Shown here piece after piece: positions 48,489-60,200 of a DNA stretch of 64,000 nucleotides. The first letter of the stretch is position 1, and each line of letters starts with the position of its first letter. A program made the position numbers and the translations under genes. Location: assembly GCA_031763025.1 (NCBI GenBank), contig JASSKH010000035.1:2082320-2146319 (forward strand), read 5' to 3'. The notes beneath the pieces are model-generated. The model was not told where the DNA came from. It saw nothing but the letters and a program-made list of their open reading frames with translations, and did not search any database. The DNA is from Macrocystis pyrifera (taxonomy: Eukaryota; Sar; Phaeophyceae; Laminariales; Laminariaceae).

Positions 48489-48712
48489 GCGGAAAGCGCG
48501 AGAGCGTGAGTTAGCTACATTCGATGAAAATCGACGAGCAGTGGGAATGCTTAACCCTATGCGCGACAAAAAACAAAGGCACGTACCGGGGGGGAGAAGG
48601 GACGACACCTGTGACCACGGCTTGTCCAGAAGATCGCTGAGGGTAAATCTTCCTACGAGTTAGGCTGGAAAGTAAAAGAGATGAAAAAAAAGAAAAAGAA
48701 AAAAAAAGAACA
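48489..48712 (+). mobile_element. tRNA-derived SINE, 5'-truncated
   Basis: It is nearly identical to the body of the copy at 33743-34037, from ggaaagcgcgagagcgtgag to ggctggaaagtaaaagagat and an A-rich tail. It lacks the tRNA head. Confidence 0.75.
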
Positions 48713-48984
48713 GGCCAAAAATACTGCGCAATCGAACCCCCCCCCCCCCCCCACCACCAGCATGCTACACCTCGTGTGTCACCGCAGGCTGGAATATGGC
48801 AACGCGGCACGTAACGCGAAACAGGAATAACAAGAACAACAGCAACAGCAACCGAATGTCGGTTTTCTCTCTCTTTTCGAACCCCTCTCGACTTGTTCTC
48901 TTTTTTTTCTTCTCTTGGTTAACCAAATTATCGGTACTGCTTCAGTACATCGATTTTCTCCATTTTTTTTTCTTCCTTTGTTGG

Positions 48985-49143
48985 TCAAACTACGTCGAAG
49001 GAGGCCGTGTTATTGACCGCCTGCAGAAGCTTGTGTCGCAGCACAGACTCTTTGTCGTAGTCGGGTACATCGAGCTGGAAGAAGCAGGTGTGGGCCGCGG
49101 GCAGAGCCGGTGATCTCGGCTGGCATCGTACCATGATCTCCAC
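48985..49143 (-). other. Terminal exon: HECT catalytic cysteine
   Basis: It starts after ctcactccag-type acceptor sequence in phase 0 and reads PRSPALPAAHTCFFQLDVPD through LRHKLLQAVNNTASFDVV to the stop. The Cys of HTCF is at the position of the thioester-forming residue of HECT C-lobes. Confidence 0.88.
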
Positions 49144-49413
49144 CTGGAGTGACAAGAAAGAGAGCCGACGCAAATGACAAAAAAAAAAAAACGAAAAACG
49201 AATTACAACCGAACAAATAACGAACCAAGACACGAAACAAATGAACAGGAACAAAACCAATCAACAGAAAGCGGTGAACGTTAAAATGAACGAAAACCGA
49301 AACAAAAACGGAACAAATTTCGAAACAACACGAACATAAAAAATGGAACAGCAAAAAAAAAACCCGTCAATAAACGACGAACGAAAAAGCAACAAAAGCT
49401 GAAAGAAACTAAA

Positions 49414-49508
<95 letters not shown>

Positions 49509-51200
49509 GGGGGGGAATCCCTTGCCACGCGGGCGCGCGGCCACAGCGTACATCCCGATGAAGCGGGAAGCATTGCACCGCACCGCACCGCACCGCACCG
49601 TGCCTTGCACAGCACCGCACCGCACGGCATCTCGCGTCTTACCTTGGCAGCCGAAGGTGTTGGAAGCGACGGCGTTCCACAGACGAAAATCAAGAAACGT
49701 CGGAGGGCGTCTTCCGGGAGAGACAGAAGCAACGTCTTCATCCACTGCGGGACCTCGCTACGAGCCGGGAAGCCGAACCACGTCAGTACCGCCCACTACC
49801 TGTGACGAGCGGAGCGGGGGGGGGGGGGGGGGGGGGGGGGGGGAGGAGAGGGAGGGGGGGGGGTACTCATATGCTACTAGCCTTAGTCAGTGGACTATTG
49901 ACCACGCATCCCTTTCGAGACGAGGGAGATGGGGCCTAGTCATTTTTGGCTTGCCTAGAAGTCACTTAACCATTGACCACGCATCCCTTTCGAGACGGAG
50001 CACAAGAGGGAGCGGGGGGGGGTTATCGGGGTTTCAACCACCGTTCGATCAAAAACATCTACTTGGTAGCGCGCCGAGGAGAGGGGGGGTTCTCTCGCCT
50101 ACGGCGATACCCATACAAAAAACATCTTAAGCATTTCATATATATGTAAGTATATTTATCGGCATGCTTCGTAGTACACGGTAAGTGTAACCACCTACCT
50201 CACCATCACAATCTCCACTACCACAACTACGTCTACCACCACCACCACCGCAGTTGTGTATACTCGTACCTTTCCCCGAAATACACAAAAACACAAAACC
50301 CATCTGCGGGTCGCTAAACGTTCAAAAACTATCCTATGGTTACACGAGTACGGCCATGACGTGCTCCGTCCTGGCATTGCAGGGATGCGAGCGCCTATGG
50401 TCGTACGACTACGGTCATGCATGATAATGAGTACCCTCTCCCATCACCCACCACCACCCACCACCACCACCACTACGACCACCGGCGCAAAAAACAAAAA
50501 AACACAGCAATGCACGACTGACGTTATTACCTTTCCTTAAAAACCACAAAAACACAACAACAGCAACAACAACAAACCACAGAACCCCGTACCAGGCAGG
50601 TGTTTATGCACGCACACACCTGCGGGCCGCTGACGTGCTCCTCTCCGCACAGCAAGACCCTCCAGTCGGCGTGCGACAGCAGCCCCATGAAGGGAGCCGC
50701 TCCGGGGGACAGGTCTCTCAAAGCCCGGGCGAAACCCTCCTTGAGGGCCTCAAGCGCAGGCTTGCGCGATCCCACCAGGATGAAGCGAGCCTTCGCGGAA
50801 ACGTACTCGGCTTTGTTCCCGTCCGTCACTGCTCCCTGGAGGCAGACAGCAAGGACGGTGCGTCGTCGTCAGAGCGAGGCGGTGGCAACTCGGGGGATTG
50901 GCGTGTACGTGTGTGGGGGGGAGAGGGTGGGGTGTGTACCCGTGCCACGGATGGCCGCAGTCGCATGATCATACAGCAGACCCCTCGCATCCTCGCAACG
51001 CCGGCACGGAGCAGGTCGGGTAATTCACCGACCAGGCCAGGACATTTTTTTATCCTGCACAAAGCGCGAAGCTCCGAGAGGTGTTCCGCGAGTCGCATGA
51101 AGGGTGAGCTGCATCTTCCTTCTAAGAACCGCTTGTAAGGCGAGCTTTCATTGCGTGTGGATGACAGCGTTTAATTGATGGGGTCGGGAGGGGGCGCGGT

Positions 51201-51246
<46 letters not shown>

Positions 51247-54200
51247 CTGGGGGACGGATATCGCAGCGGTCAACGGTTCGGCCAAGACACGAAGAGAAAC
51301 ACTTGGTCCATCACTCTGAACGGGAACACAAGCACCGTTTGGAATCTGGTACGAGTATCAAACACAGCTTATCTTCTCGGTCAGATTGGCATGCCGGTCC
51401 TTATGGTTGTTGTGTTCGTTCTCATCTTGTGCTCTACCGGCATACACCGGCGAGCAAGAGCACGCCACAAGCGGTCTCCTATACGAGTACAATGGGCGCC
51501 CGCCCGGTGTAAACAAACGTCAACAAGGTGTCCACGCTCAAACGTCTTACTTCTTTTTTCCGACCTTGATCTAAGTAACTCTATTGCATAGGGATCTAGA
51601 CTTGGTCCCACTGTCGAGCTGTGTTTCTTAACCCAACTTTCTCACTGTTTTCGCCGATCTGAGTCGATTTTTCTCAACATTAATGGTTCTTAAGCTGCGG
51701 GCGCCCACTGCTGTAGTCAGTGTGCTGCACGCAGCATGCAGTCAGTGGACAAATTCTTGGTATGACTGTGTAATCTGCACTCCTATGAGGGTTAAGAACT
51801 GTTTTTGTCAAAAATGAACCCTTCTATTACGGGGGACCATAGTTAACAGGACCAAATTTTGTGAGTAAAAATAGGTGAATATATAGGTTTTTATGTATAC
51901 CATAGGTCCTATTAACTATGTACCCCCGTAATTGGGCAAAAACTGAAGTTCCATTTTGGGGACAAACCACTCAAATTCTAAGTAGCCTGTCCCCCAGGAC
52001 GGGACTGTGCACTGTCGTCACAAAAGGGGAGTGATACTATTTAATATTTGACGAAACGGTTCTGACACTTCGGGACAGAGCGGTAAGCTGCTGTACGATA
52101 GTGTAATGTGCACCGCCGTACATACATACGCACCCTGTCGGGGTCGCCGACGTCCTCGAAGTCGAAGTCCATCTCTCGGATGCCGGTGTTGGCCAGCACC
52201 CACTTGAGGTTCTCAAACCGCTGGGGGTCGAAATCCTGCGCAGTGAAGTCGCAGCGGCAGCACGAAATAAGCGGCACAGATAAAGCCGCACAGACAGGCA
52301 GCACAGACAAGCATCACAAAAAATAAGCGGCACGAAACAAGCGGGACAAAAACGAGCAGCACAAAAACAAGCGGCACAAAAACAAGCGGCACACACACAC
52401 AAGCGGCAGCGGGACCAGAGATGGGGGTGAGGGGCCAAGCACCAGGCACGCCACTACTGTACGGTCAGCACCAATTGGTGGTTCAACCATGGCAGAACTA
52501 CAGTCCCGTTTCGGGAGACAATACCACTCAAACTCAAAGCAACGTCAACTTTTGTCCCTCAAAACGGGAGCACAAGCAGTTTGTTTTCGCCCTACAAGAG
52601 CTGAAATATTCAATCTCCTTCCACAAAAAAACCCGGCTTTCCTGCAGCACGCGCCATATAGCACTCGTATACGTACCACTCTTGTCGCAGAATATAGTGA
52701 ACACTTTCATATTATTTTTTTTATCGAAGCGGTCCTTACATTTTCGTCCGTCAAAGGGGTCAAACCGCGGTCTACATGTAGTATTACCAATATTGACATT
52801 GCGGGGGACCATAGTAAATAGGACCAAATCTTGTTAGTAAAACTAGGTTTATATATAGGTTTTTAGGTATACCATAGGTCCTATCAACCATGGACCCCCG
52901 TAATAGTAGCATATTGCGTGGGGTTTAGGGGCGGGGAAGGAGGATAAGCCGCGGTGGCGGGGTCGTAAAAAAAAAACGCTCGTTTCTTGCACGTATACGC
53001 ACTTTGGCAAGTACCGGGCACATGTCTTGACCCTTCTGGGACAAACTACCCATGAGCAGTCCCGCTTGGGTGGACAAACCACTCAAATTATTCGTAGTCT
53101 GTCCCAAACACGGCGGTGCTGCAGTCTTGAAAGCGTAAAAAAATGTATACCTGGTAGTACCTTGGGGGGTATCGTATAGCACCTACGGTACAACAAATAT
53201 CGCACGACTATCCAAACTACCAGCAGCGCAGGCATTCAATACGGCAGTTCGTGTGTTTTGACATTTTACCTCACGCTAAGTCCAGTTGCGCAGGTCCCGC
53301 AGTCAAAACCACAATATTTCCCGAAAAGGTATTATACCTGGCGTTTTGCTGCGGTTTGGCCTGGTTACGTACGTACGCTCTCGCCCGCAGGTCTCGCAGC
53401 GAAATCGTAACCTTTTCCACACTGTAGGTTTTGAGGTTTGATCTCTTCACGCAAACTCTCGCCTGCAGCAGGTCTCGAAGCGAAATCGTCATATTTTCCG
53501 TACTGCACATACGTACCAGTATCTGGTAGATTTTGAGGTTTGACCTCCCACCACCAGGCCTCGCAGCGAAACACTGCTGTCGAAGTACCGTCCATGCTGT
53601 ATCTGGTGGGCTTCGATGTTTGATCTCTCGCGCAAATCCACCCGCAGGTCTCGCAGGTAAATCGTAACTTTCTCCATAATACGCGCGATCCAAATATCGC
53701 ATTTTAAAAACGGGGGAGCATAGTGATCAGGGTGCATCATACACACAAAAACCTGTATATTCCAGTATTTTCACTAAGCATATTTGGTCCTGCATTACAA
53801 TGTCCCCGCGAAATAGTATCACACACAGCTTTCCAAGACGAGTGTTTCGACCAAATCCTCCATCTCACGGCTCATGTTCCTATTTTTATATCTTAATACC
53901 GCTGTGTACCGTATCCGGTAGGTTTTGATGTTTTGACCCCTCTCGCTCAATTCCACCTGCAGATCTCGCAGCGCAGCCTCCGTTCCCGTGATGAACTTGA
54001 ACACGCTCGGCGCCAAGCGGCTGCCCATCCTCCTCCCCTCGTACAAGCACTTCACCATCGCCCGCCCCACCGCCCGATACCTGATCGACGTCAAGGGCAA
54101 GCAAGGGCGAACCATCGAAAAGTTCAATGAAAAAATATCGAGCGTATTCGGTACGGTCGTCATCGTCGAGCGTCATGATTGCTGGCTGGCTACATGGTAA

Positions 54201-57200
54201 AAACGCTCGTCATGCGAAACAAGCTTTCGTATTGAGATGTGGTGTGCCTTTTCGCGGTTCCGGAAATTTATGTTTCGAGCCTTTACGTCTGTCTTACTCG
54301 TTGATGAACTAGATATTGGCGAAGAGCTAATGCAACAACAGCAGCGACAACAACAGCAATCACGAGGACAGCAACTCTCTCTCCATGCGTGTCTTCATCT
54401 GTTGGGTCTCTTGTCGCCAATTCTAAGTCTGTCTCTTGTTGTCTGTCTCCCCCTCTATCGATATCGGATTCGTCACTAAGCTTCGATAGGTTTCCCCTCT
54501 ACGATATCCCTCTACATTATCATAACATCCCAAAAGGGGACGTGCCCGCGATGATAAAAAAATAACTGCCCCCCCCCCTTCCCCAACCTCAGTCCAAGCC
54601 CAAGCTCCGTCACCTCGCAAGCTGCTTTTCGGAGTAGCCCCCCGGGCGCGCCGTCGGCAAGAACTTCCCCTTCCCCCCCTCCCCTCCCCCCCCCCCCCCC
54701 CCCCCCCCCTGCAGAAGACGCCCCCTCCATGAGCAGCTGCTGTGCCTCCTGCTGAGCGTTGAACTCTTCTTCCCCCCCCTCTCTTCCTCCTCCTCCTCCT
54801 CCTCCTCCTCCTCCTCCCCCTTCTCCTCCTCCTCGGCCTTCCCCTTCTCCATTCCTCCTCCTCCTCCCCCTCCCCCCCCCCCCCCCCCTCCTCCTCCTCC
54901 TCCTCCTCCTCCTCCTCCTCCTCCTCCAGAGGAGATGGGTTCAAGATACACCTGGTTTTCGTCCACGGAGCTAACAACCGTCGCTCCGCTTCCTGAAGTG
55001 GCCGACGATATCAAAGTCCTTAGTAAAGCACCAGTACGCCCAACACGATGACCACCACCACCACCACCACCACCACCAACAACCCCACTCCCCTCACCAC
55101 TACTACTATCCCCAGCGCTACCAGCACCACCGCCGCCACCACCGCCGCCACCACCGCTACCGCCACCGCTAGCAGCTGCTCCTCTAAATCGGGAGGCAAA
55201 CGCTTTCTCAGAGGGGTCGGCCTTGCTAGCGCGGTTTCCACTAGCGGGGGAGGCGGCGGCGGGAGGGGGATGCGGGGGGGGGGCGTCACAGTCCTCGAAC
55301 AGACCGAACCTCGGCAGCATCATCGCTTCGAAGAGGAGGGTGTACATCTGACCGGGGCAGCAGCGAAGAGACCAGGGAAAAAAAAGAAGAAATGATGATT
55401 CGCACACAACGGAAGGGTGGTGGGGGTGCACTCATGTCATGCATGGCTGTAGTCGTATATATGACGATAGACACTCGCATCCTTACAATGCCGGGACGGA
55501 GTACAGCAGCGCGTCTGGTTTTCGCCGACACAGACAGGCCTTGCTTGCACCAAGCGCGAAGCGCCGCAAGAGGTTTCAGCGAGTCGCACGCGAAGGGTGA
55601 GCTGCATCCTACTAAGAACCACTTGTGAGGCGGAACTTCTTGCATATGGATGACAGCATTGAATTAATTGAGGAGGCGGGGGGGGGGGGGGGGGAAGGGG
55701 GGGGTACATCTGATTGGGGCGGCAGCGGGGAGACCCGCGGAAACGGGGGGTTTGCATACACGCAGGCGAGAGGGGGAAGGGGCGACATCTGAGCGGGGCT
55801 GCAATTGGGAGACCCCGGAAACACTTGCGGTTTGCATACACGGCGCGAAGGGAGGGGAGGGGAGGGGAGAGAGAGAGAGGGTGGAGAGAAACAACATGCT
55901 ATTGTGTGTACACTCTGCGTACCTCGAGCAGTGCCAGGTTGGCCGGGGGGAGGGGGAGTTATATGGGGGGGAGGAAAACAACATCAACATTTTCTCAGCT
56001 CGGATAGATCATACAGGTCATGCAGGTCATAATCTATCTATCTACAGTAGATCATCTAGTTCGTCACCTGCCGCTCGTTGTGAGAGGTTGTGCAGGACCT
56101 GCAAGGTACAGATAGACGGAACAAGTGCCACTAGATCTTGGCAGATTATACGGCTGCCACCCGGCAACATGAGCTAGATCATACAGATGATAAATATCAT
56201 ACAGATCATACACGATCGGGAAAAGACTATATATCTGCCTCGAATGGGCTATAGATCATGAACTGTAGACGATCTGTCAAGAGGTGTGTGACATTCCCGG
56301 AAACGCAAGGACCGTTTGGGTATCGATACCCTGGAAAATCTAGATTATGGCATGCGAATCTCTTCTGTCCGGTGTTGTCGATCTTTGGACTAATCAAATT
56401 ATTAACGGTCTATACCTGCCCTGAGAGACGTAGATTATGGCAGGGGGATCTGACCTACTCGAATTAATAGATGATTCATTGGACCGACCAAAACCGCCTC
56501 GCTGAAGACGCCCTGCACTCATACGAATCGTGGTGCACAGTAAATCGTGCAGCATAACGAAAGATCACCTAATCTTCCCCTGAAATGTCTAGATCATAAC
56601 ACCGAGGTCTGGTCCGGTGTGTGGATCACGGACCGATCAAATCACCACATACGAGCTGTCCCTGAAATCGTTAGATCATGACAGGGGATCTGATCAGTCC
56701 CTTAAAAGATTTAGATCATGACATGGGGATCTGATCTGTACCTGAACGGTCTAGATCTTGACAGGGAGATCTGATCTATACCTGAAAGATCTAGATCATG
56801 ACACGGAGGATCTAAGCTGTCCCTGAATTATTTAGATCATGACAGGGGGATCTGATCTGTGCCCGAAATATCTAGATCATGACATGGCGATCTGATATGT
56901 CCCTGAACGATCTAGATCACTGGGCCAATAAAATAAAATAAAAAAATAAAATAAAATAAAATAAATAAAATAAAATAAAATAAAATAAAATAAAATAAAA
57001 TAAAATAAAATAAAATAAAGTAAAATAAAATAAAATACAACAAAATAAAAATGAAATAAAATAAACTCACCTCGCTGAGGATTCCCCCTTCGTCGATGCC
57101 AGCCTCGCCTTCGAACGTTATCTTCAAGGGCCGTCGCAGCGCCGGCCCCACAGCCTCCGTGCACATCAGCTCCAGCACAGAGGGCACCAGGTAGCGGCTG

Positions 57201-60200
57201 TCCCTCCGAACGGTCCACTTCAGGGGTCCGCTCGACTTAGCCTCGTCGCGCACGTTGCGGAAGAGCGCCCTGAGCGATGGTGGGGTCATGTAGTGTCACG
57301 CGACACGACAATCCAAGACAATCTGAGTTGTTGGGTGGACCCCGTCCTGCGTCTTTGGTGACAAGACGGTCTACTGCAGTACTTCAGGTTATGGCGATCA
57401 AGTTAATGTGAGAGCAACAACGAAACATCAACAACGAGAAGGCAACGCAAGAAACTAAACGAATAGAAAAGACAAGGCAAGAAACTTGGGGCCGCAGTAC
57501 GTACGTAGGGCAGCTCTATTTCCGTAGTTCAATTACAATTCAGTAGATCAACTACAATTCAGTAAGGTCAACTACGATCTTAAGTATTTTGTCCCCAACG
57601 CGTTAGCGCAGTAGGTCCAACTATAATTCCAAGTAAATTGTCCCAAAAAGTAGGCGCAGTGCTCATAGGTCAACGGTAGTAGTCCCATAATTCCACGGAT
57701 CATCTACAGATCATCCATTCCCACAGACAGTTGATGATCTAGATCGTTCAGGGCAGATAGATGTATGATCTGTATGATCTAGCTCATATTGCCGGGTGGG
57801 AGTCGTACGACCTGCTTGACCTAGGACAGGTTTCCTGTGCACAGATTCTGCACAGCACCTCATAACGGTAGATAAAGGATCTATCTGATCTATCTGATAG
57901 ATTATCTATCCGTAGATGATTGATCTGATCTATCTGTAGATGATCCATCTGATCTATCTGTAGATGATTGATCTGATATATCTGTAGATGATCTATCTCA
58001 TCTATCTGCATATTTTCTATCTCATCTATCTGTAGATTATCTATCCTATCTATCTGTAGATGATCTATCTGATTTATCTGATCTATCTGTAGATGATTTA
58101 TCTGATCCATCTGTAGATGATCTATCTCATTTATCTGTAGATTATTTATCTGATCTATCCGTAGATTATCTATCTGATCTAAATATAGATCATCTATCTC
58201 ATCTATTATATCTATCTGATCTATCTGACCTGTCCAAGCAGTTTTTCCCCAGAGCGTGTGTACAGTAGACATACTCTAATCCAAAATAGTACGGCCTCCG
58301 ACACGCGGGCACAATAAGTCAATACAGTCTCCATGGCAGTGTTACCCCCAAATCTCGCAGACGGAGAGGGAGAACAAGCCGGGCGCTTGTCCACACAGCC
58401 TACTATAACCCCCCTATGCCCCATGCGATTGTTTTTTTTTCATTACCCACCTCACGGCCTCCAGCTTGCGGGTCTGCTCCAAAAGCGCCCCTTCCTCCTG
58501 CAGCCTCGATACGTGGGAGACTCGGAAGTAGTCCGCCTGGAAAAAAAAAAACGACGAAAAAGAAAGAAAAGTACACACACACAAAGCGCGCGACCAGTTG
58601 GTTGTCGATCGCGTTAGTAGGAGGAGCAAGAGGATGACGAGGAGGAGCGCCCAGAACCATATTCGCATCTCCCGAGCACGCCGACCTGCCCTCTCGACGG
58701 CGCTCTCAACGGCTCTCCTTGGGCACTTTCAAGGACACTTTCAACAGAACTCTCCCACGAACAGAACCCAAGGTATTTACCGATCCCCCACCTGGAGGGC
58801 ATCCACGGTCCTCTCACCGATCCTCTCAACGGCACTCCTAACGGTCTTCTTAACGGCACTCCTACCGGCCCTATCAACAGCACTCCCGACACCAATCCTA
58901 ACAGCTCCCTGTCAACGGCCCTCCCAACGGTACACTTCCTAACACCCCTCCTGACGGTACTACTCTGAAACAGCCTTTTTTAGGCCCTATCAATGGCACT
59001 CCTAACGGCACAACTCTAAAACGGCCATTTCAACGGCTCTACCAACCGCACTCCTAACGGCACAACCCTAAAGCGGCCATTTCAACGGCCCTATCAACGG
59101 CACTCCTGGCGAAACCCCTCCCCCACGGCGACAGCGCTACACCAAAGGGCAAAATAAATTACAGAACACTATTCCCATACCCCACACCACCCGACACCAC
59201 GCCAACCCACCTGGAGGGCATCCGAAGCCCTAGGCCGCCTCGCCGGGTCCGCGTCAAGAAGCGACCGGAGTAGGGCCGCCGTGGCAATGTCTGCCCCTCT
59301 CGGGATCGCAACACCCACCCCGCCGCCTCCCTCAGCAACCGGCAAGGGGCCGGTGGGGTGGTCGGGGAAGTGCATGTGAAACAGGACAGCTCCTAGGCTG
59401 TACATGTCTGATGCAAGGGACGAGGGTTTCCCGGATTCCACCTGTGCATTCGGCGGGGGGGGGGGGGGGGGGATTTGGTAGGGGAGGGAGAGGAGGAGCG
59501 GGAACGGGGCAGGCGGGGGGGGAGGGGAGGGGGCAGGGAATATTTATTACGGGGGACCATAGTAAATAGGACCTACGGTACACACAAAAACCTATATATT
59601 TCGCCAATTTTATCAACAATATTTGGTCCTATTTACTATGGGCACGCGTAATAGGTACAGAGAGGGGAGGGAGGGGGAGGTCGCGGGGCGGGAGGGTTGG
59701 TTTGAAACAGAAGGGAACGAGGGGGCAGAGGCGGGGGTGGGGAGGCGTGTGATTTGTCGTCTGGGTCTTGGCAAACAAGCAGCAGAAGCAGAAGAAGAGA
59801 GGTAAAAAAAAGGTTGTTTGGTTTTCCTCAGCTGTTGTTTGGCGCAAAAGGCCGACCACTTACCCCGAGGGTTAGCCGACTGAACAACAGCACGAACCTC
59901 CCCCGACCCACCCGCCCTCTCGAAAGGCAGGAGAGAAACAGAGGCCAGCAACCCTAGGACTGAACTGCTGCTGAAAAATATGGTCCCACCGCGAGGGTGC
60001 GCGGTAAAATAGGTTGCTGAAAAAAAAAAGAAGGATCAAAGCGGGATTCACGTTGTTGTTGTTGTTGTGGTGGTTGTTGTTGTTTTAGTTTTTTTGTGCC
60101 TAAGCGCAGCCGTGACGAAGGGGCTTGGGCCTTAACTCCTTTAGTACATCAGTCCCGATTTGGGGACAAACCAGTCTAATTCCAAGTCATTTGTCCCCAA

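Noticed and set aside
49261-49745. Poly-Pro frames across the 90-base G run
   Set aside because: The Pro runs come from the homopolymer in an intron; only 49753-49643 codes.
53933-54200. Plus-strand frames opposite a HECT exon
   Set aside because: The minus strand carries the HECT motif YRAVGRAMVKCL with good splice sites; the plus frames are its shadow.
57784-58272. 162-codon minus frame of IDQIDNLQ-type repeats
   Set aside because: It is the translation of a GATC-rich satellite inside an intron.
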